Assembly (NCBI RefSeq): GCF_900167445.1
Contig: NZ_FUZT01000012.1
Span: 62,001 to 126,000, forward strand
DNA: 64,000 nucleotides
Source: Maledivibacter halophilus
GTDB lineage: Bacteria; Bacillota; Clostridia; Peptostreptococcales; Caminicellaceae
Reading direction: 5' to 3'
The notes under the pieces are model-generated. The model searched no databases, was not told the DNA's origin, and saw only the letters and a program-made list of their open reading frames with translations. Made by a program: the position numbers and the translations under genes. Below are positions 15,278 through 24,006 of the stretch, one piece after another (position 1 is the stretch's first letter; every line of letters starts with the position of its first letter).

Positions 15278-17404
15278 ATGTTGGATAGCAGAAAAATTAA
15301 TATTGTAAAATTTCTTTTACAGCAAGATGATTTTGTAACCATAGATCAGATTGCACAGAAGGTAAAGGTAAGCAAAAGAACTGTTAGATATGATTTTAAA
15401 GAAATAGATAACTGGCTTATTAATAATAATTTTTCTAAATTGCTTAGGATACCTAGAAAAGGTGTTATCATTGATCTTTCAGATGATGAAAAAGATCATA
15501 TTATTCAAAAGTTAAATCAATCCAATTATTATACCTATATGCTTTCGCCAAAGGAGAGAAGGGAAATTGTACTATTTCATATATTGAATGAGGAAGGACC
15601 AACAAACTTATTGGAACTTGCAGAGAAAACCTTCGTTAGCAAAACGACGATTTCAAATGATCTTGATGAAATTTCTTCTTGGCTCAAAGGTTTCAATTTA
15701 AACCTTGTACGTAGAAAAGGATATGGAGTCTATGTTGATGGTCCAGAGGAGAATCATAGAGAAGCTATTGCCATACTGTTAAAGGAATTGGCAAAAACAA
15801 ATAATAAAAATTACAATGAGGAATCAATAGACAGATATATTTTTAATTTAAAAGAGTGGTTTCCAAGAATAGACTTTGATTTTATAAAAAATGAAATAGA
15901 AAATGCACAAGATCATCTTGGAATAAAATTTAGCTATGAAGGGTTTGCAAATCTTTTATCTCATTTAGCTTTAGCTATCGAAAGAATTTTTCTTCATAAA
16001 GATATTGAAATGAGTAAGGAACAATTACATCGGCTTATGGCTAAAGAAGAATTCTCTATTGCTAAAATAATAGGAGAAAATATATCTGAATTTTTTAAAA
16101 TAAAAGTACCTCTAGATGAAATTGGATATATAACATTGCATTTAACTGGAGCTAAGCTTAGTAAAGTAAATAATCAAGAGGAATATCTTAGAAAAAATAC
16201 AAAGCTTTTAGTAATTATTGATCAAATGATTAAAAGGGTTGAAGAATCATTACAAATATTTATATCAAATTCTACTTCTCTCAAAAGAGACTTATATATT
16301 CATTTGATGCCTACAATACACAGGCTGCAATTTAATAAACCCTTGCAAAATCCATTGCTGAATGAGATAAGAACCAAGTATAAAGATGTATTTAAAGCTT
16401 GCTATGAAGCTAGCAGAATACTTGAATATGAATTTAATATTAAAGTAAATGAGCATGAAGTGGCCTATATAACAATGCATTTTGGCGCTGCCATAGAAAC
16501 CCAAACTTCTAAAGTCCATAAATATACAAATGTATTGTTGGTATGTGCCAGTGGTATTGGTACATCAAGGTTGTTAAGAGCTAAGCTATTATCTTATTTT
16601 AAATTTTTTAACATAATCGATACTGTGTCCTACCAAGATGTAGGGAGATATATGGACTCTAGTGAAGTTGATTTGATAATTTCAACAATTCCACTTAAAG
16701 AGACAAAAAAACCAGTAATAGTTGTAACTCCCTTAATTAATCAAAGAGATATTGAAATTTTATCCAGTTATTTAATGTATAAAGGTAATTATAATAACAT
16801 TCATTATGATAAATCTACCTTTGTTATGGATATGATAGATGTAATTTCTAAGCACTGTAAGATTGAAAATTTAGAGGGGCTTCAAACTGATATTACATCA
16901 CTACTAAATAATATTAACAAACTCTATAGGCCACAGAATCGATTGATATTTATCAATAATATTTTATCTAAAGATAATATTCAAATGAAAGTAAAATGTA
17001 AAACCTGGGAAGACGCAATATATAAGTCAGCGGCGCCACTTTTAGAAAAAGGGTATATAGCGCCTAGATATATAGAGAATATATTCAAGAAAATAGAAAA
17101 ATATGGACCATATATGGTTATAGCACCAGGAATAGCTATGCCCCATGCTGGAGTAAAGGATGGTGTATATAAAACAGGAGTATCTATAATGACCCTTGAT
17201 AAACCAGTTAAATTTAACCATACTACCAATGATCCTGTACACACAGTAATTTTTTTAGCAGCAAAAGATAATTATGCTCATATAGAAACCTTAACCCATT
17301 TATTAGATATTTTATCAGTTAAGGAGAATATAGAAAAAATAAAGTTAGCTAAAGACCCAAAAACAATATTTGATTTGCTTAAAGAGAAGGAGGGGACTCA
17401 ATGA
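15278..17404 (+). CDS. PRD-domain PTS transcriptional activator (MtlR/LicR type)
   Basis: About 708 residues. ATG 15278 is preferred because the in-frame GTG at 15269 overlaps the AAGGAGGTG site. Order of domains: HTH_11 (about 5-60, KVSKRTVRYDF), a second Mga-type HTH (about 80-165), two PTS regulation domains (about 175-395), an EIIB-like domain with Cys423 in LVCASGIGTS, and a C-terminal EIIA domain with His623 in GIAMPHAG. This is a DNA-binding activator of the MtlR/LicR/ManR class rather than an RNA-binding BglG antiterminator: the first domain is an HTH, and no RAT-like terminator is visible upstream of the PTS genes. Its activity is expected to respond to PTS phosphorylation. It is cotranscribed with the IIA, IIB and IIC genes and overlaps IIA by 4 nt. 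Confidence 0.93.
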   Translation: MLDSRKINIVKFLLQQDDFVTIDQIAQKVKVSKRTVRYDFKEIDNWLINNNFSKLLRIPRKGVIIDLSDDEKDHIIQKLNQSNYYTYMLSPKERREIVLFHILNEEGPTNLLELAEKTFVSKTTISNDLDEISSWLKGFNLNLVRRKGYGVYVDGPEENHREAIAILLKELAKTNNKNYNEESIDRYIFNLKEWFPRIDFDFIKNEIENAQDHLGIKFSYEGFANLLSHLALAIERIFLHKDIEMSKEQLHRLMAKEEFSIAKIIGENISEFFKIKVPLDEIGYITLHLTGAKLSKVNNQEEYLRKNTKLLVIIDQMIKRVEESLQIFISNSTSLKRDLYIHLMPTIHRLQFNKPLQNPLLNEIRTKYKDVFKACYEASRILEYEFNIKVNEHEVAYITMHFGAAIETQTSKVHKYTNVLLVCASGIGTSRLLRAKLLSYFKFFNIIDTVSYQDVGRYMDSSEVDLIISTIPLKETKKPVIVVTPLINQRDIEILSSYLMYKGNYNNIHYDKSTFVMDMIDVISKHCKIENLEGLQTDITSLLNNINKLYRPQNRLIFINNILSKDNIQMKVKCKTWEDAIYKSAAPLLEKGYIAPRYIENIFKKIEKYGPYMVIAPGIAMPHAGVKDGVYKTGVSIMTLDKPVKFNHTTNDPVHTVIFLAAKDNYAHIETLTHLLDILSVKENIEKIKLAKDPKTIFDLLKEKEGTQ

Positions 17405-17841
17405 TAGATGAATTCGTAACACCTGATACAATAGCTGTTAATGTAAAGGTAGACACTTGGCAAGAGGCTGTACATTATGCCGGTAGCTTATTATTAAAAT
17501 CTAATGCAATAGAGGAAAGGTATATTAATGCAATGGTTAATAAAGTAAAGGAGCTTGGGCCTTATATAGTTATTGCACCACAAATTGCCATGCCCCATGC
17601 AAGACCTGAGGATGGAACAAAGAAAAGTGCAATATCTATTATAACCTTAGATAAAGGCATAAATTTTGGCCATGAGAAGAATGATCCTGTAAAACTGGTA
17701 ATAGCATTGGCGGCAGTAGATAACGAAGCCCATATTGAAGCATTAGCAAAACTTATGGAAGTACTTGGAGATTCTGATACTTTAGATAATATTTTTAGTA
17801 GCAAATCTCCCCAAGAAGTATATAAATGTATTTCACAATAG
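17401..17841 (+). CDS. PTS EIIA component (mannitol/fructose/ascorbate type)
   Basis: A 146-residue cytosolic phosphocarrier. Active-site His66 lies in the APQIAMPHARPEDG motif. It receives phosphate from HPr and donates it to the EIIB encoded next. The ATG overlaps the regulator stop (ATGA). It resembles UlaC-type IIA proteins, which fits the ascorbate-family IIC downstream, although that family also carries sugars other than ascorbate. Confidence 0.92.
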   Translation: MIDEFVTPDTIAVNVKVDTWQEAVHYAGSLLLKSNAIEERYINAMVNKVKELGPYIVIAPQIAMPHARPEDGTKKSAISIITLDKGINFGHEKNDPVKLVIALAAVDNEAHIEALAKLMEVLGDSDTLDNIFSSKSPQEVYKCISQ

Positions 17842-17856
17842 AGAGGAGGAGAAATT

Positions 17857-18138
17857 ATGTTAAAAATATATACGGTTTGTGGAGCTGGAGTTGGAAGCAG
17901 CATGATGCTTAAGGTTTTTACACAACAGATTCTTTCAAAGGAAAATATTGAAGCCAGGGTTGATGCAACTGATATAGGATCTATTGATCCAAAGGGTGCT
18001 GATATCATAATAACTACTTCTGATTTTGCCAATGTCTTAAGAAATAGTGAAGCTCAAATTATTAAAATTGATAACCTTACTGATAAAGAATATCTTAAAA
18101 GTCAACTCATGGAAGTTATAGGAAAATTGGAAAAGTAG
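17857..18138 (+). CDS. PTS EIIB component (ascorbate/galactitol family)
   Basis: A stand-alone IIB of 93 residues. Cys8 in YTVCGAGVGSSMM is the phosphorylation site and starts the P-loop-like motif of SgaB/UlaB proteins. It passes phosphate from the IIA to the sugar carried by the IIC. It starts 15 nt after the IIA stop with GAGAGGAGGAG upstream. Confidence 0.92.
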   Translation: MLKIYTVCGAGVGSSMMLKVFTQQILSKENIEARVDATDIGSIDPKGADIIITTSDFANVLRNSEAQIIKIDNLTDKEYLKSQLMEVIGKLEK

Positions 18139-18163
18139 TTTGTGAATAGAGGAGGGCATTGAC

Positions 18164-19438
18164 GTGAAAGATATCATAATGTATCTTATATCAAATGTGT
18201 TAAGTGAACCAGCTTTTTTGATAGGTATTGTCGCACTTTTGGGATTAGTGGTTCAGAAAAAGAAATTCAATGAGATTATAGCAGGTACAGTTAAAACAAT
18301 GGTTGGTTTCTTATTGATTACAACAGGCGCTCAAAGTATGGGTATGACATTGTTGCCCATACAGCCTATGCTTCAAAAAATCTTTGGTATGGAAACCCAG
18401 ATGGCAGACATAGGAGGAGCTATTGGTGCAAGTATGGCTGTGTTTGGAGCATCGGCAACATTGATATTTGCATTAGGTTTTTTAGTCAATGTATTATTGG
18501 CTAGAGTTACGAAATTTAAATATATTCATCTATCTGCCCATGTATCTTTCTTTTATGCGGGACTAATAGCAGCATTATTAACTGTGGGTACAAATTTATC
18601 ACCACTATGGGTAACTATAATAGGATCAATTCTCTTAGGTGTATATCTAACCTTTACTTGTGCATATATAGCACCCCTTATGAAGGAAGTTCCTGGAGGA
18701 GAAGGATTTACCCTAGGGCATTCAAGCTCAATAGGTTGCTGGATATCTGCTAAAGTAGGAAAGCTAGTAGGAAATAAAGAAAAAAGTCTTGAAGATATAA
18801 AATTACCTAAACAATTAGAGTTTTTGAGGGAAACAACGATTGCATTAAGTGTAGTAATGACATTAATATTCTTTATTATTGCTTTATTTGCAGGTCCTGG
18901 ATTTGTAGCAGAAAAAGTTAGTGGGGGAAAGGATATAGTTACATTTTCAATACTGAATGGTTTAACCTTTGGGTTATGGATAACGGTTATAATCACCGGG
19001 GTACGTATGATGATGTCAGAAATTGTACCGGCCTTCCATGGTATTTCTGATAAAGTTGTGCCTAATGCAGTTCCTGGATTAGATATTCCATTATTATTTC
19101 CTTCCCATCCAACATCTGTAATTGTAGGCTTTATTACAAGTTTAATTGCAAGCTTGATTGGAATGTTGATTTTAGGAGCATTAAAATATCCAATATTAGT
19201 ATTCCCAGCATTAATACCTACATTCTTTACTGGAGCTGTAACTGCTATTTTTGGTAATTCAACTGGTGGACGTAGAGGTGCTATTGCAGGCTCCTTTATA
19301 AATGGTTTGATTTTGATATTTGGGCAAGCCCTTCTTATTCCATATATAGGAGGATTTGAACCAGTTATGAGGGTGCTTTGCGAAACCGATTATGCATTTT
19401 TCGGTCCTATAATTGGATGGATATTGGGAGTGATATAA
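18164..19438 (+). CDS. PTS EIIC component, ascorbate family (SgaT/UlaA-like)
   Basis: A 424-residue membrane protein with about 11 hydrophobic segments and the SgaT/UlaA motifs LVGLLVQKK-like LLGLVVQKKKF, GHSSSIGCW, and the C-terminal GNSTGGRRGAI. It forms the sugar channel of the PTS. It starts at GTG with GAGGAGGG upstream. The operon lacks the ascorbate-6-phosphate genes (ulaD, E, F and G) and instead ends with a TrpA-like gene, so ascorbate should not be assumed as substrate. Confidence 0.92.
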   Translation: MKDIIMYLISNVLSEPAFLIGIVALLGLVVQKKKFNEIIAGTVKTMVGFLLITTGAQSMGMTLLPIQPMLQKIFGMETQMADIGGAIGASMAVFGASATLIFALGFLVNVLLARVTKFKYIHLSAHVSFFYAGLIAALLTVGTNLSPLWVTIIGSILLGVYLTFTCAYIAPLMKEVPGGEGFTLGHSSSIGCWISAKVGKLVGNKEKSLEDIKLPKQLEFLRETTIALSVVMTLIFFIIALFAGPGFVAEKVSGGKDIVTFSILNGLTFGLWITVIITGVRMMMSEIVPAFHGISDKVVPNAVPGLDIPLLFPSHPTSVIVGFITSLIASLIGMLILGALKYPILVFPALIPTFFTGAVTAIFGNSTGGRRGAIAGSFINGLILIFGQALLIPYIGGFEPVMRVLCETDYAFFGPIIGWILGVI

Positions 19439-20173
19439 ATGGATAAGATAAATAATATATTTAGTGAGAAAAATAAATGTATAACCTTCTATCTTATGGC
19501 AGACTATCCAGATAGGAAAGGTTTTTTTAGAAGCTTAGATATTTTAGTTAAGAATGGAATGGATATTTTAGAATTGGGCATACCAGTAAAAAATCCTCAT
19601 TTAGATGGAAAAACTATAAGCTATGCTCATAATAAGGTTTTAGAAAATGGATTTAGTGAAGAAATATTGCTTGAATTATTAAAGGAAATAAAAGAAAAAT
19701 ATCCTAGCTTACCCTTGGTTATTATGACATATAATCAGGGAATAAAGGAATACGATCTTATTTCTAAAGGAGAGTATTACGATGCAATTCTTTGTCCTGA
19801 TGAGTATTTGACAAGAAAAAATAATAATGTGAATCTAATTCAAATATATAATGAAGAAATGGATGAAAAAACAATCAGCAGTAGAATTTCTAATAATCAA
19901 GGTTTTGCCTATGTGGTAACAGGTCTTGGAACTACTGGAGGTAAGGGAGAACTTCCAGACAAATATTTATCTACAATGAAGAAGATAAGAGAACTTTCAT
20001 TTATTCCAATACAAATTGGATTTGGAATATACAGTGATGAGCAAGTAGAAACAGTATTGAATAATGGAGCAGATGGTGTTATTATTGGAAGTGAAATTAT
20101 TAGGAAAATTAATGAAGGCAATGAAGAAAATCTCATAAGATATGTGCAATCAATAGTAAAAGCTAGAGGGTAG
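19439..20173 (+). CDS. TrpA-like TIM-barrel lyase in a PTS operon
   Basis: 244 residues, starting immediately after the IIC stop. The sequence belongs to the tryptophan synthase alpha-subunit family, which cleaves indole-3-glycerol phosphate by a retro-aldol reaction. The two catalytic acids are present with the correct 11-residue spacing: Glu45 in ILELGIP and Asp56 in NPHLDGKT (E49 and D60 in the classical enzyme). The phosphate-binding GFGIYSDEQ and DGVIIGSEI motifs are also present. No trpB or other trp gene is nearby, and the TrpB-contact region is poorly conserved. It is probably an aldolase or lyase acting on the phosphorylated product of the PTS; the substrate is unknown. It occupies the place of the UlaD decarboxylase in ascorbate operons. 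A terminator overlaps its stop codon. Confidence 0.85.
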   Translation: MDKINNIFSEKNKCITFYLMADYPDRKGFFRSLDILVKNGMDILELGIPVKNPHLDGKTISYAHNKVLENGFSEEILLELLKEIKEKYPSLPLVIMTYNQGIKEYDLISKGEYYDAILCPDEYLTRKNNNVNLIQIYNEEMDEKTISSRISNNQGFAYVVTGLGTTGGKGELPDKYLSTMKKIRELSFIPIQIGFGIYSDEQVETVLNNGADGVIIGSEIIRKINEGNEENLIRYVQSIVKARG

Positions 20174-20187
20174 CCTCTAGCTTTTGT
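20158..20187 (+). terminator. Terminator of the PTS operon
   Basis: A perfect 12-bp stem, AAAAGCTAGAGG (20158-20169) with CCTCTAGCTTTT (20174-20185), 4-nt loop containing the stop codon. Confidence 0.88.
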
Positions 20188-20318
20188 AGACAATAATTTT
20201 TAGAGCAAAAAATTAGATTGAAAATATAGATTTGACGTAGGAAAACTTAATTTATGCGTATAAAATATTCGATGGTTCTTGAAAGATGTCATAAATATAA
20301 AATAGCTGATTTGTTTAC

Positions 20319-20352
20319 AAAAGTCCAGATTTATTTACTGGACTTTTGTTTT
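20319..20352 (+). terminator. Hairpin upstream of the iron transporter operon
   Basis: AAAAGTCCAG (20319-20328) pairs with CTGGACTTTT (20338-20347), followed by GTTTTAG. The same stem core recurs after the operon at 23977-24004. The rest of the 20188-20492 gap is AT-rich sequence plus the Fur-box promoter. Confidence 0.75.
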
Positions 20353-20387
20353 AGTTATTTGCAGAAGAAAACGGTAAATATTGTCTG

Positions 20388-20447
20388 TTGACATGAAAAT
20401 TGTTATCAAATATACTGATGATAGTGAAAATCGTTATCAATATACTG
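20388..20447 (+). promoter_or_regulatory. Duplicated Fur-box promoter of the iron ABC operon
   Basis: TTGACA (20388-20393) and TATACT (20411-20416) with a 17-nt spacer form a near-consensus promoter. A Fur-like box, GATAGTGAAAATCGTTATC (20420-20438), matches the 19-bp consensus at 16 positions. A weaker box overlaps the promoter at 20389-20407. The unit TGAAAAT(T/C)GTTATCA with the following TATACTG occurs twice, at 20394-20417 and 20425-20447. Iron-loaded Fur would block the promoter. Confidence 0.85.
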
Positions 20448-20492
20448 GGTGCATAAATTGATAACTAATATCATCGAAGGAGGATACATAAT

Positions 20493-21590
20493 ATGAAAGG
20501 TAGATTTATGAAAATAGCTTTAGGACTAGTATTGGTAGCATCACTATTAGCTTTTGCAGGATGTCAGTCAAAAGAAGAATTACAAGCTCCACAAGAAAAA
20601 GTAGAGAATTCTTCAGATAACCAGGTGGAGAATAAGGCACAGGTTGTAAATCTTTACACAGATAGACACTATGACACTGATGAAGAACTATATAAGATGT
20701 TTACAGAGGAAACTGGAATAAAGGTTAATGTAGTTAAGGGTAAATCAGATGAGTTAATTGAAAGACTTTTAAGAGAAGGAGAAGATACGGAGGCTGATCT
20801 TTTAATTACTGCTGATGCAGGTAGATTATTTAGAGCAAAAGAAAAAGAATTATTGAAGTCTATAGAAAATGATACTTTAGTAAAGAATATCCCTGAAAAT
20901 TTAAGAGATAAAGATAATCAATGGTTTGGACTTACTGTAAGAGGAAGAGTTGTTGTATATTTAAAGGATAGGGTTAATCCTTCAGAACTTTCGACTTATG
21001 AAGACTTAGCAAGTGATAAATGGAAGGGAAAAATTTTAGTTCGAGCATCATCTAATATATATAATCAATCTTTGCTAGCATCGATGATAGCAATAGATGG
21101 AGAAGATAAAGCTAAACAGTGGGCTAAAGGAATAGTGAAAAATATGGCAAGAGATCCAGAGGGCAACGATAGAGCTCAGGCTAAGGCTGTTGTTGCTGGT
21201 GAAGGTGACTTAGCAATAATGAACACATATTATATAGGAAAAATGCTTAATTCATCAGACCTAGAGGAAGTAAAGGTTGCTAAGAGTGTAGGCGTATTCT
21301 TTCCAAATCAAGAAACAACTGGAACTCATATAAATGTAAGTGGTATAGGACTTACAAGATACTCTAAAAACAGTGAAAATGCAGTTGAGTTAATGGAATT
21401 CTTATCAAGTGAAAAAGCACAAAGACAATTTGCAGAGGCTAACTATGAATATCCTGCAAATCCAAATGTTGAGCCATCCAAGCTCCTTAAATCTTGGGGA
21501 GAGTTTAAGACCCAAGAAATTAACTTATCTAAGTTAGGTGAGTTTAATAAAAGAGCAGTAGAAATATTTAATGAAGTTGGTTGGAAGTAA
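20493..21590 (+). CDS. fbpA: Iron(III) ABC transporter substrate-binding lipoprotein
   Basis: 365 residues. Residues 1-24 are a lipoprotein signal with AFAGC lipobox, followed by a short polar linker. The mature part is a cluster-D periplasmic-type binding protein of the FbpA/FutA kind. Typical segments are VVNLYTDRHYDTDEELYKMF, LTVRGRVVVYLKD and the late NTYYIGKML, whose tyrosines are usual Fe3+ ligands. It would capture ferric iron at the cell surface for the FbpB/FbpC permease encoded next. Strong Fur boxes upstream support iron as the substrate. A hairpin right after the stop may limit downstream expression relative to this protein. Confidence 0.9.
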   Translation: MKGRFMKIALGLVLVASLLAFAGCQSKEELQAPQEKVENSSDNQVENKAQVVNLYTDRHYDTDEELYKMFTEETGIKVNVVKGKSDELIERLLREGEDTEADLLITADAGRLFRAKEKELLKSIENDTLVKNIPENLRDKDNQWFGLTVRGRVVVYLKDRVNPSELSTYEDLASDKWKGKILVRASSNIYNQSLLASMIAIDGEDKAKQWAKGIVKNMARDPEGNDRAQAKAVVAGEGDLAIMNTYYIGKMLNSSDLEEVKVAKSVGVFFPNQETTGTHINVSGIGLTRYSKNSENAVELMEFLSSEKAQRQFAEANYEYPANPNVEPSKLLKSWGEFKTQEINLSKLGEFNKRAVEIFNEVGWK

Positions 21591-21593
21591 TTA

Positions 21594-21619
21594 AAAAGCA
21601 GCCCTTAGAGGCTGCTTTT
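21594..21619 (+). terminator. Intra-operon hairpin between fbpA and fbpB
   Basis: AAAAGCAGCC (21594-21603) pairs with GGCTGCTTTT (21610-21619) around 6 nt. It probably acts as a partial terminator or 3'-end stabiliser so that the binding protein is made in excess. Confidence 0.75.
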
Positions 21620-21643
21620 AAGCAAATGAGGTGTAAGAATTTG

Positions 21644-23284
21644 ATGAAAAAAAGAGATATAAAGCATAATATTAATATTTGGTCGATTTTAAGCTTTATA
21701 TTTATATGTTTAATTATACTTCCTAATGTGAATATACTTATTAATTTATTGAATAAACCTAATGAAAACTGGACTCATATAAAAACATATCTTTTAAAGG
21801 ACTATATAATAAACTCTATGATATTAGTAGTATTCACTGGGGTATTTACTACCATTATTGGTATAGGTTTGTCATGGATAATATTAGCCTATAATTTTCC
21901 AGCAAGAAAATTCTTTAAATGGGCTCTTATATTACCATTAGCAATCCCGCCCTACATAGCTGCATATACTTATAATGGTATTTTAGATTATACAGGAGTT
22001 GTACAAACAACTTTGAGAAACTATTTTAATATTAGTGTGAATCAAAAATATTTAGATATTATGTCAATACAAGGTAGCATATTCATATTTACAATGTTTC
22101 TATTCCCATATGTATACATTATTACGAAATCCTTTCTAGAAAAACAATCAGCAGCTTTAGTAGAGAATGCCAGACTTTTAGGAAGAAATCAACTTGAAAT
22201 ATTTATACATGTTGTACTTCCTATATCTAGGGTTCCAATTATTGGTGGTGTTAGCTTGGTAATATTAGAGGTGCTAAATGATTATGGAGTTGTAAAGTAT
22301 TTTGGGATACCTACCTTTAGTACAGCGATATTTAAGACATGGTTCGGAATGGGAGATATAGATTCCGCAATTAGATTATCAGCTATTTTATTATTTATAG
22401 TTTTTGCTATTCTTATGGCAGAAAAAATATTAAGAGGAAGAAAGAAATTTAGCTTTACAAATACAAAATTCAGACCAATTCAAAGACAAAGATTAAATGG
22501 TGGAAAAGGTGCTTTAGCATTTATGTTTTGCTTTACAGTTTTTAGTTTAGGTTTTCTAATACCTACATTACAGTTAGCCCATTGGAGCGTTATGACTTAT
22601 GAAAAAATATTAGATATACAGTTTTGGAGCTTTACATTTAGTTCATTATCTATAGCAATAATATCTGCTGGATTAATTACTATAATAGGAACTATAATTG
22701 CAAATTATTGTAGATTAAATGATGGATTTATATCTAAAATTTACACAAAAACTACCACTGTTGGATATTCTATACCTGGTGCTGTAATAGCTATAGCTGT
22801 TATAGTATTTTTCATAGCATTGGATAAAAAGCTATTTTGGATATATAGGCTATTAGACGAAAACTCAGGTAAGCTTATTTTAAGCACTAGTATAGTGATG
22901 CTTATTTTTGCTTATGTTATAAGATTTTTAGCAATAGGATTCAATTCAATAGAAGCTGGTTTTGAAAAGGTTGGAAAGAAATTTTCAGAGGCTTCTAGAA
23001 CACTAGGAATGAGTATGACTGAAACCTTTTTAAAAGTGGATTTCAAAATGGTAAAACCAGGAATTTTAAGTGGATTTCTTTTAGTATTTGTTGATATTTT
23101 AAAGGAACTGCCATTGACTCTGATTTTAAGACCCTTTAATTTTAATACATTAGCAACTAAATCCTTTGAGTATGCTAATGACGAAATGATTCATGAAGCA
23201 TCAGTTTCATCACTAATTATTATAATTATAAGTATCATTTCTATTTATATATTTTATAAAGCTTCAGAAAAGGAGGCGAACTAA
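21644..23284 (+). CDS. fbpB: Iron(III) ABC transporter permease (fused two-domain type)
   Basis: About 546 residues. I place the start at ATG 21644, about 10 nt after AGGTG; an upstream in-frame start at 21581 would lie inside fbpA and its hairpin. There are about 12 membrane segments in two homologous permease modules, each with an EAA loop: ENARLLGRNQLEIFIHVVLP and EASRTLGMSMTETF. This is the FbpB/SfuB layout, in which one chain forms the whole channel. The stop overlaps the ATPase start (TAATG). Confidence 0.9.
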   Translation: MKKRDIKHNINIWSILSFIFICLIILPNVNILINLLNKPNENWTHIKTYLLKDYIINSMILVVFTGVFTTIIGIGLSWIILAYNFPARKFFKWALILPLAIPPYIAAYTYNGILDYTGVVQTTLRNYFNISVNQKYLDIMSIQGSIFIFTMFLFPYVYIITKSFLEKQSAALVENARLLGRNQLEIFIHVVLPISRVPIIGGVSLVILEVLNDYGVVKYFGIPTFSTAIFKTWFGMGDIDSAIRLSAILLFIVFAILMAEKILRGRKKFSFTNTKFRPIQRQRLNGGKGALAFMFCFTVFSLGFLIPTLQLAHWSVMTYEKILDIQFWSFTFSSLSIAIISAGLITIIGTIIANYCRLNDGFISKIYTKTTTVGYSIPGAVIAIAVIVFFIALDKKLFWIYRLLDENSGKLILSTSIVMLIFAYVIRFLAIGFNSIEAGFEKVGKKFSEASRTLGMSMTETFLKVDFKMVKPGILSGFLLVFVDILKELPLTLILRPFNFNTLATKSFEYANDEMIHEASVSSLIIIIISIISIYIFYKASEKEAN

Positions 23285-23958
23285 TGTATGTTGAGATAAA
23301 AGGATTGAGCTTTAAATATAAGAATGCTAAAGAAGGAACATTGAAAAACTTTACTATTAATATAGAGAAAGGTGAGATTGTTTCTATTTTAGGCGAAAGT
23401 GGAAGCGGTAAAAGTACTATTTTGAGACTGATTTCAGGTTTGGAAACTCCAAACAGTGGTACTATCAAAATAGACAACAAAGTAATAGTAGATGATAAAG
23501 AATTAATTCTTCCTGAAAAAAGAGGAGTTGGGATGGTATTTCAAGACTATGCATTATTTCCACATATGACTGTTAGGCAAAACATTAAGTTTGGACTTAA
23601 GAGTATGAGTAAAAAAGAAAAAGATAGAAGGGTAGATGAAGTATTAGAGTTAGTTAATTTAAAAGGATTTGAAGAAAGATATCCTTATGAATTAAGTGGT
23701 GGACAGCAACAAAGAGTGGCACTAGCCAGATCACTAGCTCCCAGACCATCTTTATTACTTTTAGATGAACCATTTAGCAATTTAGATGCTGATCTTCAAG
23801 TTAAGATTCGAGGAGAGCTAAAGAAAATAATTAAAAAATCAGGTATAACTTCTATTTTTGTTACCCATGATAAAGAAGATTCAAAGGCTATTGCTGATAA
23901 AGTAATAATTTTAAAAGAAGGAAAAATAGTTAAGATAGGAGATCCAAATATACTATAA
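23284..23958 (+). CDS. fbpC: Iron(III) ABC transporter ATP-binding protein, short form
   Basis: 224 residues with Walker A GESGSGKST, Q-loop VFQDYALFPHMTV, signature LSGGQQQRVALARS, Walker B LLLLDEPFSNLD and switch THD. It powers the FbpB permease. FbpC proteins usually have about 350 residues with a C-terminal TOBE/regulatory domain; here the chain stops right after the nucleotide-binding domain, so that regulation is absent. No frameshifted remainder is visible before the terminator, so the short form seems genuine. Confidence 0.9.
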   Translation: MYVEIKGLSFKYKNAKEGTLKNFTINIEKGEIVSILGESGSGKSTILRLISGLETPNSGTIKIDNKVIVDDKELILPEKRGVGMVFQDYALFPHMTVRQNIKFGLKSMSKKEKDRRVDEVLELVNLKGFEERYPYELSGGQQQRVALARSLAPRPSLLLLDEPFSNLDADLQVKIRGELKKIIKKSGITSIFVTHDKEDSKAIADKVIILKEGKIVKIGDPNIL

Positions 23959-23976
23959 AATTTAATGAGAAATAAG

Positions 23977-24006
23977 AAAGTCCAGTTCAAAATTACTGGA
24001 CTTTTA
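23977..24006. terminator. Terminator between fbpC and the convergent SHOCT gene
   Basis: AAAGTCCAGT (23977-23986) pairs with ACTGGACTTT (23995-24004) around 8 nt. The stem core equals that of the hairpin at 20319-20347. Confidence 0.8.

Noticed and set aside
15278..17404. RNA-binding BglG antiterminator
   Set aside because: The first domain is a DNA-binding HTH, not a CAT RNA-binding domain, and no RAT/terminator pair is seen before the PTS genes.
17857..19438. Annotation of the PTS as ascorbate-specific (UlaA/UlaB)
   Set aside because: The family match is good, but ulaD, ulaE, ulaF and ulaG are absent and a TrpA-like gene takes their place.
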